A stretch of DNA of 64,000 bases from Paraburkholderia tropica (lineage in GTDB: Bacteria; Pseudomonadota; Gammaproteobacteria; Burkholderiales; Burkholderiaceae): the NCBI RefSeq assembly GCF_914484835.1, contig NZ_CAJZAR010000079.1, forward strand, positions 248,001 to 312,000, in the 5' to 3' direction. Position 1 is the first letter of the stretch, and every line of letters starts with the position of its first letter. The notes under the pieces are model-generated. The model was not told where the DNA came from and did no database searches. It saw only the letters and a list, made by a program, of their open reading frames with translations. Both the position numbers and the translations under genes were made by a program. Shown here piece after piece: positions 16,946-24,536 of the stretch.

Positions 16946-18061
16946 TCAAGCGAGCGGCATGCCGCAGAGCGCGCGGCCGATGAAGTCGTAGAGGACGTCC
17001 GAGGTCGGTCCCATGATGGACGCGGCGCGCGCGTCGCGGAACAGCCGCTCGATGCCCACTTCCTTGCGGAACGCCGCGCCGCCGCAGAGACGCATTGCCG
17101 TGTCGGTGACGTCGAGCGCCGCTTCCGCCGCCGCGGCCTTCACTTCGAGCACGCGCAGCATCGCGTCGGCGCGGCCCGCCGACAACGCCGCAAGCGTATC
17201 GTCGCGCAGCGTGCGAGCCTGGTCGGCGCGAAGTTGGGCGCGCGCGAGATAGGCGCGGATCGTCGGCAGATCGCACAGCGCCTCGCCGCTCTCCGCGAAG
17301 CGGCTCGCGGTGATGTGCTGCGTTGCGCGTTGCAGCGAGCCGTCGGCGAGTCCGATCGACGTCGACGCCACGAGGTTTGCAAACACCGGCAGCGCGTCGC
17401 CGTTCATGATGTCGCCGCCGCTGCCGTCCGCGCCGAGCATCGCGCTTGCGGGCACGCGCAGGCCTTCGGCGCGAATCGGCGCCGATGCGTTGCCGCGCAG
17501 ACCGAGGCCGTCGAACGCGCTCGGTGCTTGTAGCCCTTGAGCGCGGCTGTCGACGAGCCAGAGCGTGCTCGCGCCTTCCGCGCGCGCGGGCCGCGACGAC
17601 CAGACATAGGAATCCGCTTCCGAGGCGGACGTCACCATGCTCTTGCTGCCGTTGAGCACGAAGTCGTCGCCGTCGGGACGCGCCGTGCCGACCGGCGCCC
17701 AGAAGTGGCTGCGCGAGCCGGTCTCCGACCACGCGAGCGTGGTGAGGTGCTCCCCGCGCGCGACCGCGCCACGGATTTCGACCGGGCCATACTTTTCGAT
17801 CAGCGACGCGCCCGCGTAGTGCATGGTGACGACCATGGCCGTCGACGGGCAATCGCGCGCGATGCGCTCGACGACCTGGCACGCCTGCGCGAGACCGAGT
17901 CCCATGCCGCCGACTTCCTCGGCGCTGATGAGACCGAGCAGACCCGCCTGGCCGAGCGCGTCGACGGCCGCGCGCGGAAAGCGCCCAAGCTGGTCAATAT
18001 GCGGGGCTTCAGGGGCGATGATGGTGCAAATAAGCGGTTCCAGCACTTCGATGTAGGACAT
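16946..18061 (-). CDS. Acyl-CoA-dehydrogenase-fold flavoprotein
   Basis: Protein of 371 aa with the three-domain ACAD fold: helical N-terminus (AVDALGQAGLLGLISAEEVGGMGLGLAQACQVVERIARDCPSTAM), mid beta-domain (TTLAWSETGSRSHFWAP... FVLNGSKSMVTSASEADSYVW) and helical C-terminus (AMRLCGGAAFRKEVGIERLFRDARAASIMGPTSDVLYDFIG). Where acyl-CoA dehydrogenases usually have YEGT with or near the catalytic Glu, this protein has IMGPTSD, which is closer to flavin-dependent monooxygenases of the same fold (DszC type). ATG 18061 follows GGGAGA; the longer in-frame start adds an Arg-rich tail. First gene of the three-gene unit. Confidence 0.82.
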   Translation of the reverse strand: MSYIEVLEPLICTIIAPEAPHIDQLGRFPRAAVDALGQAGLLGLISAEEVGGMGLGLAQACQVVERIARDCPSTAMVVTMHYAGASLIEKYGPVEIRGAVARGEHLTTLAWSETGSRSHFWAPVGTARPDGDDFVLNGSKSMVTSASEADSYVWSSRPARAEGASTLWLVDSRAQGLQAPSAFDGLGLRGNASAPIRAEGLRVPASAMLGADGSGGDIMNGDALPVFANLVASTSIGLADGSLQRATQHITASRFAESGEALCDLPTIRAYLARAQLRADQARTLRDDTLAALSAGRADAMLRVLEVKAAAAEAALDVTDTAMRLCGGAAFRKEVGIERLFRDARAASIMGPTSDVLYDFIGRALCGMPLA

Positions 18062-18512
18062 CGGAACGTCTCCCGGGCAAGGTTCGCATAAACGGTTGTC
18101 CGGTCTGTGCTGAAGCCGCGAGCGGCGCGCGGCTAACCATGGCGCGCCCGTGGGGCGCTCCGGTGCATCTGTCGCATGCAGACCTGCAACAACGACTCTC
18201 GCACTTGATGAGGCCCGCTGCACGCAAGCGTGGCGGCGGGTCGAGGCATTATTGCACTTGCCGGAAATGTCTGGGCGCTGGATGCGGGGCGTGGATTGAG
18301 CGTGCTTTGGCGCGCGATTAAATGTTTAAGATCGATCGTTCGCGACATTCAAACTGGCAGCACGCAAAAGAAATCGAAAGGAGAATGCACGTGAAAGAAA
18401 CATCAAGGCACGGTCTTTGCTATTAATTTTTCCGGGAGCGGTTCGTTAACCTTCCTGAGAGCGGCTTGAAGCGCTCTCGCGTCGAGGACAATTCATTCAG
18501 GAAGCCAAAGGC
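18062..18512. other. Intergenic region upstream of flavoprotein operon and small ORF
   Basis: About 450 nt between divergent genes. It contains a possible leader peptide at 18391-18426 and a 7-bp-arm hairpin at 18457-18478; I see no larger gene. The promoter of the leftward three-gene operon must lie here, but no convincing -35/-10 pair stands out. Confidence 0.55.
18391..18426 (+). CDS. Possible 11-codon leader peptide
   Basis: A GTG at 18391 follows an excellent ribosome-binding site (AAAGGAGA at 18377-18384) and opens an 11-codon frame (residues KETSRHGLCY after the start) ending in TAA at 18424-18426. A T-run follows the stop, and a GAGAGCG/CGCTCTC hairpin lies at 18457-18478, all ahead of the gene at 18513. 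This could be a regulatory uORF, or the ribosome-binding site of a gene that has been lost. Confidence 0.35.
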   Translation: MKETSRHGLCY

Positions 18513-18785
18513 ATGCAACGCAATTACGACTACAAGGGATATGCCATTCGAGTCAGCACCGAATGCATCTCGGAGCCGGCGCTGCGGAAAATGAGAATGA
18601 CCGATAGTGGTTTCGTGGCCATGGTATCGATTCATAAGTCAGACAATTCGACGCCGTGCTTTCCGCAAATCCGCCTGGCCGATCTTGGCGACCGATGGTT
18701 CGTCAACGAAGTCGATGCGCTGATGCGCGGTTATAGCGTCGGCCGCCGCATCGTCGAAGAAGCGCTGGGCCAACGCGCAGCGTAA
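18513..18785 (+). CDS. Small conserved-type hypothetical protein
   Basis: Protein of 90 aa starting NYDYKGYAIRVSTE after the initiator region and ending VDALMRGYSVGRRIVEEALG. The composition is normal and soluble, with alternating beta-strand-like stretches and a C-terminal helix; no signal peptide or membrane segment. Similar short proteins with a YxYRGYxI start and a GYSAARRIVD-like end occur widely in Burkholderiaceae as far as I recall, but I cannot give a function. No close operon partner on this strand. Confidence 0.6.
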   Translation: MQRNYDYKGYAIRVSTECISEPALRKMRMTDSGFVAMVSIHKSDNSTPCFPQIRLADLGDRWFVNEVDALMRGYSVGRRIVEEALGQRAA

Positions 18786-18804
18786 TCCGACGCAGGAAAG
18801 CCGC

Positions 18805-19003
18805 TAGCCGTCGACGCCTTCAAGTCCGCTGATTTCGATGCCGGTGCCGACCGGCAGCAACACGCTTTTCATACCCGGCTGGCTTCGCACGGCGGTTTGA
18901 ATCTGCGCTTTCGCCTACGCGGATTGATGCTCGAACTGCTCCACCGTCGTGATCGCGGACGCGAGCGACGCGTTCGCCCAATTCAATCCCCGCCACGCGG
19001 ACT
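18805..19003 (-). pseudogene. Degraded gene remnant with in-frame stop
   Basis: In one minus-strand frame ending at the TAG near 18805 the translation reads AKAQIQTAVRSQPGMKSVLL, then PVGTGIEISGLEGVDG. An internal TAG interrupts it, and upstream of that the frame continues as WRGLNWANASLASAITTVEQ. The RPGMxSVLLPxGxGxEI pattern resembles the C-terminal hairpin of class I SAM-dependent O-methyltransferases, but the match is weak. It is wedged between the small ORF and the Nudix regulator and has no start codon. Confidence 0.35.
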
Positions 19004-19732
19004 GAACGTGCGCGGAAACACCGCCGGCGCGCTTCGATCGACGATGGAATAGCCGAGCGCCGGCCGATTCGATTCTCCGGCGACATAACCCGCTTCCTTG
19101 AGAAACCCCGCCGCGAGCATCCGCGTGCGAAAGCCGCTTTTATCGACGGGCCGCCCCAGCACGATTTCATACATCCGCTGAAGCTGCGGCAACGTGAACG
19201 GCTCCGGCAGCAGGAATGCAGGCAGCGACGTGTATTCGACCTTGCTGCGCAAGCGCTCGACCGCCGCCTGCAAAATGACGTCGTGATCGAAGGCGAGTCC
19301 CTGCGCCGCGATCACCGCATCGACCGCGAACCACGCCACCTCAGCCGCATTCGCGCCCTTCGCGAGCGTCACGTCCTGCGCCGCGATCAGCGCGAACCAG
19401 ACGTGCGTGGCCGACCAGCCGCGCGGGTCGCGCACCGCACTGCCCCAACTCCCCAACTGCTCCAGATACGGACTCGCCACGCCGGTCTTGTCGTACAGCT
19501 TGCGGCGCGCGCACTCCTCGAGCGTCCTGTCGACCACTACGTCGACAAAACCGCCCGGCAGCGCCCAGCGTCCCGGGAACGGCTCGCCGGGCTCGTCCGG
19601 GCGCTGGACCAGCAAGACCTGCAACGCGTTGTCGAGCACCGAAAAGATCACGACATCGACGGTCGTATGCGGCTGTGAGAACTCGCGCGGCGCGCGCGCG
19701 CGTCGTCCGGCGGAAGACTTCGTGTTGGCCAT
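18983..19732 (-). CDS. NrtR-like Nudix-domain transcriptional regulator
   Basis: Protein of 249 aa: Nudix domain at about residues 20-150 (TTVDVVIFSVLDNALQVLLVQRPDEPGEPFPGRWALPGGFVD) and a C-terminal winged helix (LLPEPFTLPQLQRMYEIVLGRPVDKSGFRTRMLAAGFLKE) as in NrtR regulators of NAD metabolism. The Nudix box is degenerate: RRKLYDKTG replaces RExxEExG, so the catalytic glutamates are lost and a sensing role is likely. ATG 19732 follows GAGG and leaves the two operators outside the gene; the in-frame ATG at 19780 would begin inside an operator. It is divergent from an SPFH and NAD-kinase-like gene pair. Confidence 0.87.
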   Translation of the reverse strand: MANTKSSAGRRARAPREFSQPHTTVDVVIFSVLDNALQVLLVQRPDEPGEPFPGRWALPGGFVDVVVDRTLEECARRKLYDKTGVASPYLEQLGSWGSAVRDPRGWSATHVWFALIAAQDVTLAKGANAAEVAWFAVDAVIAAQGLAFDHDVILQAAVERLRSKVEYTSLPAFLLPEPFTLPQLQRMYEIVLGRPVDKSGFRTRMLAAGFLKEAGYVAGESNRPALGYSIVDRSAPAVFPRTFSPRGGD

Positions 19733-19766
19733 GTGCACCTCGAAAACTTGACGTCCCTGAATCGAG

Positions 19767-19804
19767 GTTGTATTGTACAACCCATAGAAGTTGTACTGTA
19801 CAAC
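19767..19804. promoter_or_regulatory. Twin palindromic operators of the Nudix regulator
   Basis: GTTGTATTGTACAAC (19767-19781) and GTTGTACTGTACAAC (19790-19804) differ at one base and each is a near-perfect or perfect 15-bp palindrome. Their centres are 23 bp apart, about two helical turns. They fill the gap between the divergent regulator and SPFH genes and so can control both. Assignment to the neighbouring NrtR-like protein is inference from position and symmetry. Confidence 0.8.
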
Positions 19805-19837
19805 TCACACCCCGACACGCCACACAAGGAGCCCATC

Positions 19838-20866
19838 ATGTTCGGTATCCGGTACATCAAGTCGCAGCCGACGGTCCACCTCATGCAGTTCCGCGCCGGC
19901 CAGATGGTGCGCGAAGGCGCGGGCCTCTCGTTCTTCTATTACGCGCCGGCGACGACGCTGGTTTCGGTGCCCGTCGCCAGCCAGGATCGCCCTTTTATCC
20001 TCGAACTGGTGACGGCGGATTTCCAGAGCGTCACCGTGCAGGGACAGGTGACCTACCGCGTGCGCGACCCGCACCGCACGGCCGCGATGATGGACTTTTC
20101 GCTCGGCAAGGACGGCCGCAGCTATGTGTCCGACGACCCCAAACGCCTCGGCGACCGCGTGGCGATGCAGGTCGAAGTCATCGTTCAGCAGACCGTGCAG
20201 GCGCTCGATCTGAAGCAGGCCTTGCGCGCCTCGGCGGCAATCGCGCAAACCGTGCAGACGGGCCTCGCCGATCAAACCGAAATCGCGGCGCTCGGCCTGG
20301 AAATCCTCGGCGTCTCCGTGATGGCCGTGAAGCCGACGCCGGACATCGCCCGCGCACTCGAAGCGGAGGCCCGCGAATCCAACCTCAAGGCCGCCGACGA
20401 TGCCGTCTATCTGCGCCGCATGTCGGCGGTGGAAAACGAGCGGGCGATCCGGCAAAACGAACTCGATACCGATATCGCCGTCGAGCAGAAGAAGCGGCAA
20501 ATCCGCGAAACGCAGATGGAAGCGAAGGCCACGCTGATGCGCAAGGAGAACGGGCTGCGCAACGAGCAGATGGCCGCCGATATCGAGCTCGAGGAAAAGC
20601 GCAAGGCGTTCGTGTCGGGTCAGGCGCAGAACAGCCGCACGCTCGCGGAAGCCGAGGCGCACCGCGTCGCCGCCGTCATGCAGGCGCTCGAAAAGGCCGA
20701 CCCGCGCATCGTCAGTGCGCTCGCGGCGGCGGGCATGCAGCCGGGCCAATTGATCGCCCAGGCGTTCGGCGGCATCGCCGAGCGCGCGGAACGCATCGGT
20801 CAACTCAATGTGTCGCCCGATCTGCTCCAGGGCTTGCTCGGCAGCACGGAAAGGAAGGCAGCATGA
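19838..20866 (+). CDS. SPFH/Band 7 domain protein
   Basis: Protein of 342 aa. An SPFH domain spans about residues 1-190 (FGIRYIKSQPTVHLMQFRAG, VTVQGQVTYRVRDPHRTAAMMDFSL, LGLEILGVSVMAVKPTPDIARALEAEARE), followed by a long charged coiled coil (about 190-285, repeated Glu/Lys/Arg heptads such as VEQKKRQIRETQMEAKA) and a small hydrophobic C-terminus. There is no evident N-terminal membrane segment. AAGGAG precedes ATG 19838. It overlaps the NAD-kinase-like gene by 4 nt. SPFH proteins oligomerise into scaffolds, usually at membranes; partnering with a nucleotide-binding protein under a Nudix regulator suggests a link to NAD(P) status. Confidence 0.88.
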   Translation: MFGIRYIKSQPTVHLMQFRAGQMVREGAGLSFFYYAPATTLVSVPVASQDRPFILELVTADFQSVTVQGQVTYRVRDPHRTAAMMDFSLGKDGRSYVSDDPKRLGDRVAMQVEVIVQQTVQALDLKQALRASAAIAQTVQTGLADQTEIAALGLEILGVSVMAVKPTPDIARALEAEARESNLKAADDAVYLRRMSAVENERAIRQNELDTDIAVEQKKRQIRETQMEAKATLMRKENGLRNEQMAADIELEEKRKAFVSGQAQNSRTLAEAEAHRVAAVMQALEKADPRIVSALAAAGMQPGQLIAQAFGGIAERAERIGQLNVSPDLLQGLLGSTERKAA

Positions 20867-21795
20867 GCGCCGATTCACGCAAGGTCGTGCTGGTGACGCG
20901 CCGCACGCGCTATGAAGATCTGATCGCGCGGCACCACACGCTCGCGCAGGCGAAGTTCTACATCGAGCACCTCGGCGCGGACTTCTCCGATTACCTCGCC
21001 GAGCACGCCGCCTACGCGCGCGCGCTGGAACTGACGGTTCGCGCGCTGGAAGACTGGGGCCGCTATCAGATTGTCGATCGCAGCTATCTGCCGAATTTCA
21101 TCTTCGCGCCCGACGATATCGTCGTCGCGCTCGGGCAGGACGGGATCGTGGCGAACTCGATGAAGTACCTCGACGGCCAGCCGCTGATCGGACTCAATCC
21201 CGAACCCGGACGATGGGACGGCGTGCTGCTGCCGTTCGAGCCGCCCGAACTCGGCACGGTGCTCGCGGATGTCGCGCGCGGCCGCCGCCCGACGCAGGCG
21301 GTCACCATGGCGGAGGCGCGGCTCTCGGACGGACAGGTTCTGCGCGCGGTGAACGATCTGTTTGTCGGCCCGCGCACGCACGCGTCCGCGCTCTACGAAA
21401 TCGAACTGGGCGAACGCTGCGAATCGCAATCGTCGTCGGGCGTGATCGTGGCGACGGGTCTGGGCTCGACCGCGTGGATCAAGAGCGTGGTGACGGGGTC
21501 GATCGGCGTGAGCATGGCCGTGCAGGGTTCGCGCGAGACCTTCCGCTACGAGGCGCGGTCCTGGGACAGCCCTGAGCTGACCTTCGCGGTGCGCGAGCCG
21601 TTTCCGAGCCGGGCGTCGAAAACCGAACTCGTATTCGGCCAGGTGAGCGCGGCGCAGCCTTTGCGGCTGCGTTCGCGCATGCCGGAAAACGGCGTGATTT
21701 TTTCCGATGGAATGGAGAGCGATTATCTGCGCTTCACGGCGGGCATGGAAGCGACCGTGACTGTGGCGGATACGCAGGGTTGTCTCGTGGTTTAG
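20863..21795 (+). CDS. NAD-kinase-like protein
   Basis: Protein of 310 aa with two hallmarks of the NAD kinase fold. PDDIVVALGQDGIVANSMKYL at about residues 80-100 corresponds to the GGDG nucleotide-binding loop but reads GQDG. SSSGVIVATGLGSTAWIKSVV at about 188-208 corresponds to the SSG..ATPTGSTAY motif, here with GLGSTAW. The N-terminal 75 residues (VVLVTRRTRYEDLIARHHTL) match the usual first strand and helix. ATG 20863 overlaps the SPFH stop by ATGA; a longer in-frame open frame upstream is antisense artefact. It may be a divergent kinase or an NAD(H)-binding sensor rather than the housekeeping NadK. Confidence 0.8.
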   Translation: MSADSRKVVLVTRRTRYEDLIARHHTLAQAKFYIEHLGADFSDYLAEHAAYARALELTVRALEDWGRYQIVDRSYLPNFIFAPDDIVVALGQDGIVANSMKYLDGQPLIGLNPEPGRWDGVLLPFEPPELGTVLADVARGRRPTQAVTMAEARLSDGQVLRAVNDLFVGPRTHASALYEIELGERCESQSSSGVIVATGLGSTAWIKSVVTGSIGVSMAVQGSRETFRYEARSWDSPELTFAVREPFPSRASKTELVFGQVSAAQPLRLRSRMPENGVIFSDGMESDYLRFTAGMEATVTVADTQGCLVV

Positions 21796-21871
21796 GCGCG
21801 TGGTTTAGCCCAGCGCCCAGGAACACGGAATGCGGCGATTAAAGGCCTTTCAACCACTGGAGCGCACCATC

Positions 21872-22090
21872 ATGTCCCATCGACTCAAAACAGGCGATCG
21901 CGTGACGTGGAATACCCCGCAAGGCATGACGACGGGTACAGTCGTCCGCCGCATCATCCGGGATACGGAACTGGACGGTCACGCGGTCGCTGCGTCGAAG
22001 GAAGACCCGCATTATGAGGTCGAAAGCGAAAAGAGCGGCGAACATGCCGTTCATCGCGCCGAGGCGCTGGAAAAGGTGCACGGGCACTAA
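21872..22090 (+). CDS. Small tudor-like protein (DUF2945 / hypervirulence-associated family)
   Basis: Protein of 72 aa with the family pattern LKTGDRVTWNTPQGMTTGTVVRR near the N-terminus and DPHYEVESEKSGEHAVHRAEALEKV at the C-terminus, a compact beta-barrel of the SH3/tudor type. Members are small soluble proteins of unknown role, common in proteobacteria. It starts at ATG 21872, just after GGAGCG. Single gene, 76 nt after the NAD-kinase-like gene and possibly read through from it. Confidence 0.8.
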   Translation: MSHRLKTGDRVTWNTPQGMTTGTVVRRIIRDTELDGHAVAASKEDPHYEVESEKSGEHAVHRAEALEKVHGH

Positions 22091-22309
22091 TCTGCGCGCC
22101 ATTCCCCCGTGCCATTCCCCGCTCATAATTCGCCGCGCAATTCCCTACTGGGAATACGGTCGCCATTCAACCCATGCCCGATAAATTCGGCTATCGCGTT
22201 ATCATGAATCGATGCTTGAATCTGTTTAATCGATAGCGGTGAATATGTCGGGTTTTACACAACCGTTCAGCGGGAAAATCTCCGGGGCCTTGAGGCCGCG
22301 AGCACGCGC

Positions 22310-23134
22310 ATGAGCCGCGGCCCGCAATCCCGGCGCGCCGATTGGGTTCAGCGCGCGGAGCCGGTTGAAGGCGTCGAGCGCTTCGAAGCCTTCTTTACCG
22401 GCAACGCGTACGCGAGCCATCGCCACGACACTTATGCGATCGGCCGCTCGCTCGCGGGCGTGCACGACTTCCAGTACCGCCGCGGCATGCGTCGCAGCCT
22501 GCCCGGCCACACCATCGTGCTGCATCCCGACGAAACCCACGACGGTCAGGCCGGCGCCGAGGGCGGCTTCCGCTACCGCATGATCTACGTCGAGCCGGCG
22601 TTGTTCCAGAACGTGCTCGACGGCCGCACGCTGCCCTTCATCGAGCACGGCATTTCGACCGACCCGCGTTTGCTGGCCGCCACCGAAACGCTGCTCCAGC
22701 CGATGAACGTCACGCTCGATCCGATGGAGCAGGCCGAAGCGCTCGCCGAACTCGCGACGGCGCTCGCGGCCGTCTCCGGCGCGCGCCCCGCACCCGCCTC
22801 GCGCGACTTCGCGAGCGCCCGCCGCGCGCGCGATTTCCTGCACGAGAACGCGCTGCGCGTGGTGACGCTCGATGAACTCGAAGCGGTCACGGGCCGCGAC
22901 CGCTGGAGCCTCACGCGCGACTTCCACACTTTCTACGGCACGAGTCCGTATCGCTTCCTGACCATGCGCAGGCTCGATGTCGCGCGGCGCATGATGGAAG
23001 CGGGCACGCCGCTGGCGAGCGTGGCCGCCGCCACCGGCTTTACGGATCAGAGCCACCTCACCCGCCATTTCGGCAAGACATACGGCATCGCGCCGGCCCG
23101 CTGGCTTCAGATGGCGCGCGGCGCGGACGACTGA
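22310..23134 (+). CDS. AraC-family transcriptional regulator
   Basis: Regulator of 274 aa. The N-terminal AraC-type cupin sensor (about residues 20-140: YASHRHDTYAIGRSLAGVHDFQYRRG, HTIVLHPDETHDGQ, FRYRMIYVEPALFQ) is followed by a double HTH (about 165-270: FLHENALRVVTLDELEAVTGRDRWSLTRDFHTFYGTSPYRFLTMRRLDVAR and LASVAAATGFTDQSHLTRHFGKTYGIAPARW). The second helix-turn-helix is canonical. It lies 86 nt before a cupin gene in the same direction, which may be its target. Confidence 0.92.
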   Translation: MSRGPQSRRADWVQRAEPVEGVERFEAFFTGNAYASHRHDTYAIGRSLAGVHDFQYRRGMRRSLPGHTIVLHPDETHDGQAGAEGGFRYRMIYVEPALFQNVLDGRTLPFIEHGISTDPRLLAATETLLQPMNVTLDPMEQAEALAELATALAAVSGARPAPASRDFASARRARDFLHENALRVVTLDELEAVTGRDRWSLTRDFHTFYGTSPYRFLTMRRLDVARRMMEAGTPLASVAAATGFTDQSHLTRHFGKTYGIAPARWLQMARGADD

Positions 23135-23219
23135 AAGCCAGTTGCAATATCGTGCAAGACGGTTGTATGCGCGACGGGTAGCCTCTGCGCTATCCATTGC
23201 AACCGGGGAAATCGCCGTC

Positions 23220-23603
23220 ATGTCTCGCGACACATCCGATACATCCGACACGCGCGCTACGCGCGGCCAGCGCAGCACCGTCGCCCTTCGCGGCAAGTTC
23301 GAACGCATCGAATCGCACTGGGGCCCGCAGGTGATCGCCGAAATGAACGATCACCAGTTCAAGGTCGTGCGTCTGCAGGGCGATTTCCTGTGGCGCAGCC
23401 GCGCGCATAGCGACGAGACTTACTTCGTGTTCGACGGCGAATTGCGTCTGGACTTTCGCGATCGTTCGGTGCTGTTGCGGGCGGGCGAGATGGCGGTCGT
23501 GCCCAAAGGGGTCGAGCACAAACCGTATGCGGCAGACGAAGTCAAATTGCTGCTGATCGCGCGGCGCGACATCGATCCGTCCACACAGGAACGCTGGATC
23601 TAG
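23220..23603 (+). CDS. Cupin-domain protein
   Basis: Single-domain cupin of 128 aa: VRLQGDFLWRSRAHSDETYFVFDGELRLDFRDR supplies motif 1 and LLRAGEMAVVPKGVEHKPYA motif 2, with metal ligands expected at the H of RAHSDE, the E of DETYF and the H of VEHKP. ATG 23220 follows GGGGAA; the longer frame from 23142 lacks a ribosome-binding site. It lies downstream of the AraC regulator. Similar small cupins can be isomerases or sensors, but the substrate is unknown. Confidence 0.82.
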   Translation: MSRDTSDTSDTRATRGQRSTVALRGKFERIESHWGPQVIAEMNDHQFKVVRLQGDFLWRSRAHSDETYFVFDGELRLDFRDRSVLLRAGEMAVVPKGVEHKPYAADEVKLLLIARRDIDPSTQERWI

Positions 23604-23644
23604 TCGTTCGACGCCCCGTGTGGAGCGTCGGCCATATCATCGAG

Positions 23645-23673
23645 AGCGAACCGGCGGATCGCGCGGGTTCGCT
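23645..23673. terminator. Hairpin between convergent cupin and exported-protein genes
   Basis: AGCGAACC (23645-23652) pairs with GGTTCGCT (23666-23673) across a 13-nt loop. The stem can extend with a bulge. There is no T-run; it is judged a terminator from its position between convergent genes. Confidence 0.5.
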
Positions 23674-23685
23674 TCTCCGCCGCTC

Positions 23686-24270
23686 TTATTCCGCAGCGTG
23701 TTCGGCCGCTTGTTCAGCCGTCACAGCGCTCGCCGGATCGGTTTGCGCAGCGGGCGCCGAAGCCTCCTTCGGCGGCTCCTCTTCCTTGATCACATAGGAC
23801 GGGTCGCGCACCCAGCGGCTCAGATCCTTGCTGATGACGATCGTCGTGCGATCCAGAATCGAGCAGCTTCCCTTGAACGCGCCCCACACGCCGCCGACCG
23901 ACCAGCGATTGATTTTGGTGTGACGGATCACCTTGCCGTTTTCGATCAGATCCGCGCTCACCGTCGTCGCCTTCGGGCCGCTCCATGCGCCGCCGCCGAC
24001 GCCCAATACGTGGGTGATCTGCAATCGGAGAATCCTTGCATCGCCCGCATCGACTTGCGACGAAATCGTGCCGTCGCCGGTCCGGTTGATCTTGCGAAGC
24101 ACCGCGCCGACATGGCGCGTGAGCATGTCTTCGATGTGGCATTCATCCTTGATCTGCTCGACGACGCTCGCGCCCGGCGCGTAGGTCACCGGTGTTTCCA
24201 GTAGAACCTGACTCGCGGCAAACGCCGATGTCGTCGAGAAACACAGTGCAGTCAGGAGGAGTTTCTTCAT
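23686..24270 (-). CDS. Exported hypothetical protein
   Basis: Protein of 194 aa with a clear signal peptide (KKLLLTALCFSTTSAFA, starting at ATG 24270). The mature part has DECHIEDMLTRHVGAVLRKINR, a Gly-rich stretch (ITHVLGVGGGAWSGPKATTVSADLIENGKVIRHTKINRWSVGGVWGAFKGSCSILDRTTIVISKDLSRWV) and a Pro/Ala/Glu-rich tail of about 35 residues. I do not recognise a named family; the middle region looks like a small periplasmic or outer-membrane-associated beta domain. It stands alone and converges with the cupin gene. Confidence 0.72.
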   Translation of the reverse strand: MKKLLLTALCFSTTSAFAASQVLLETPVTYAPGASVVEQIKDECHIEDMLTRHVGAVLRKINRTGDGTISSQVDAGDARILRLQITHVLGVGGGAWSGPKATTVSADLIENGKVIRHTKINRWSVGGVWGAFKGSCSILDRTTIVISKDLSRWVRDPSYVIKEEEPPKEASAPAAQTDPASAVTAEQAAEHAAE

Positions 24271-24457
24271 GGCGTGCAATTTTCTGGTCTTATAGTTGGC
24301 TAGGGCGTCCCGGTTGGTGTGCATGCAACGGGCGCGTCGATACGGCGCCGCACGCAACGACTCCAGAACGCACAACGGTGAATTCTTTATTCGCTTCGAG
24401 GCGTGTGTCGCTACCGCTTTTCAATTTCGAAGCGGCAGCCCACGTAGAGAGATAACG

Positions 24458-24494
24458 GCAGCGCGATTTAAATGTTTAATTTAAATCGCGCTGC
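24458..24494. terminator. 16-bp perfect hairpin downstream of MFS operon
   Basis: Bases 24458-24473 pair perfectly with 24479-24494 around a GTTTA loop: a GC-rich base (GCAGCGCG) and an AT-rich upper stem (ATTTAAAT). It lies 43 nt past the stop of the leftward MFS gene. No T-run follows on either strand, so it may be a factor-assisted terminator or an mRNA-stabilising 3' structure. Confidence 0.6.
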
Positions 24495-24536
24495 GTTGTG
24501 ATGATGGCGCGCGAATGCCGCGCCAGGCAGGCTGTT

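Noticed and set aside
19675..20862. N-terminal extension of the NAD-kinase-like protein
   Set aside because: The frame is open by chance across the SPFH gene; a 4-nt ATGA overlap and the family N-terminus support ATG 20863.
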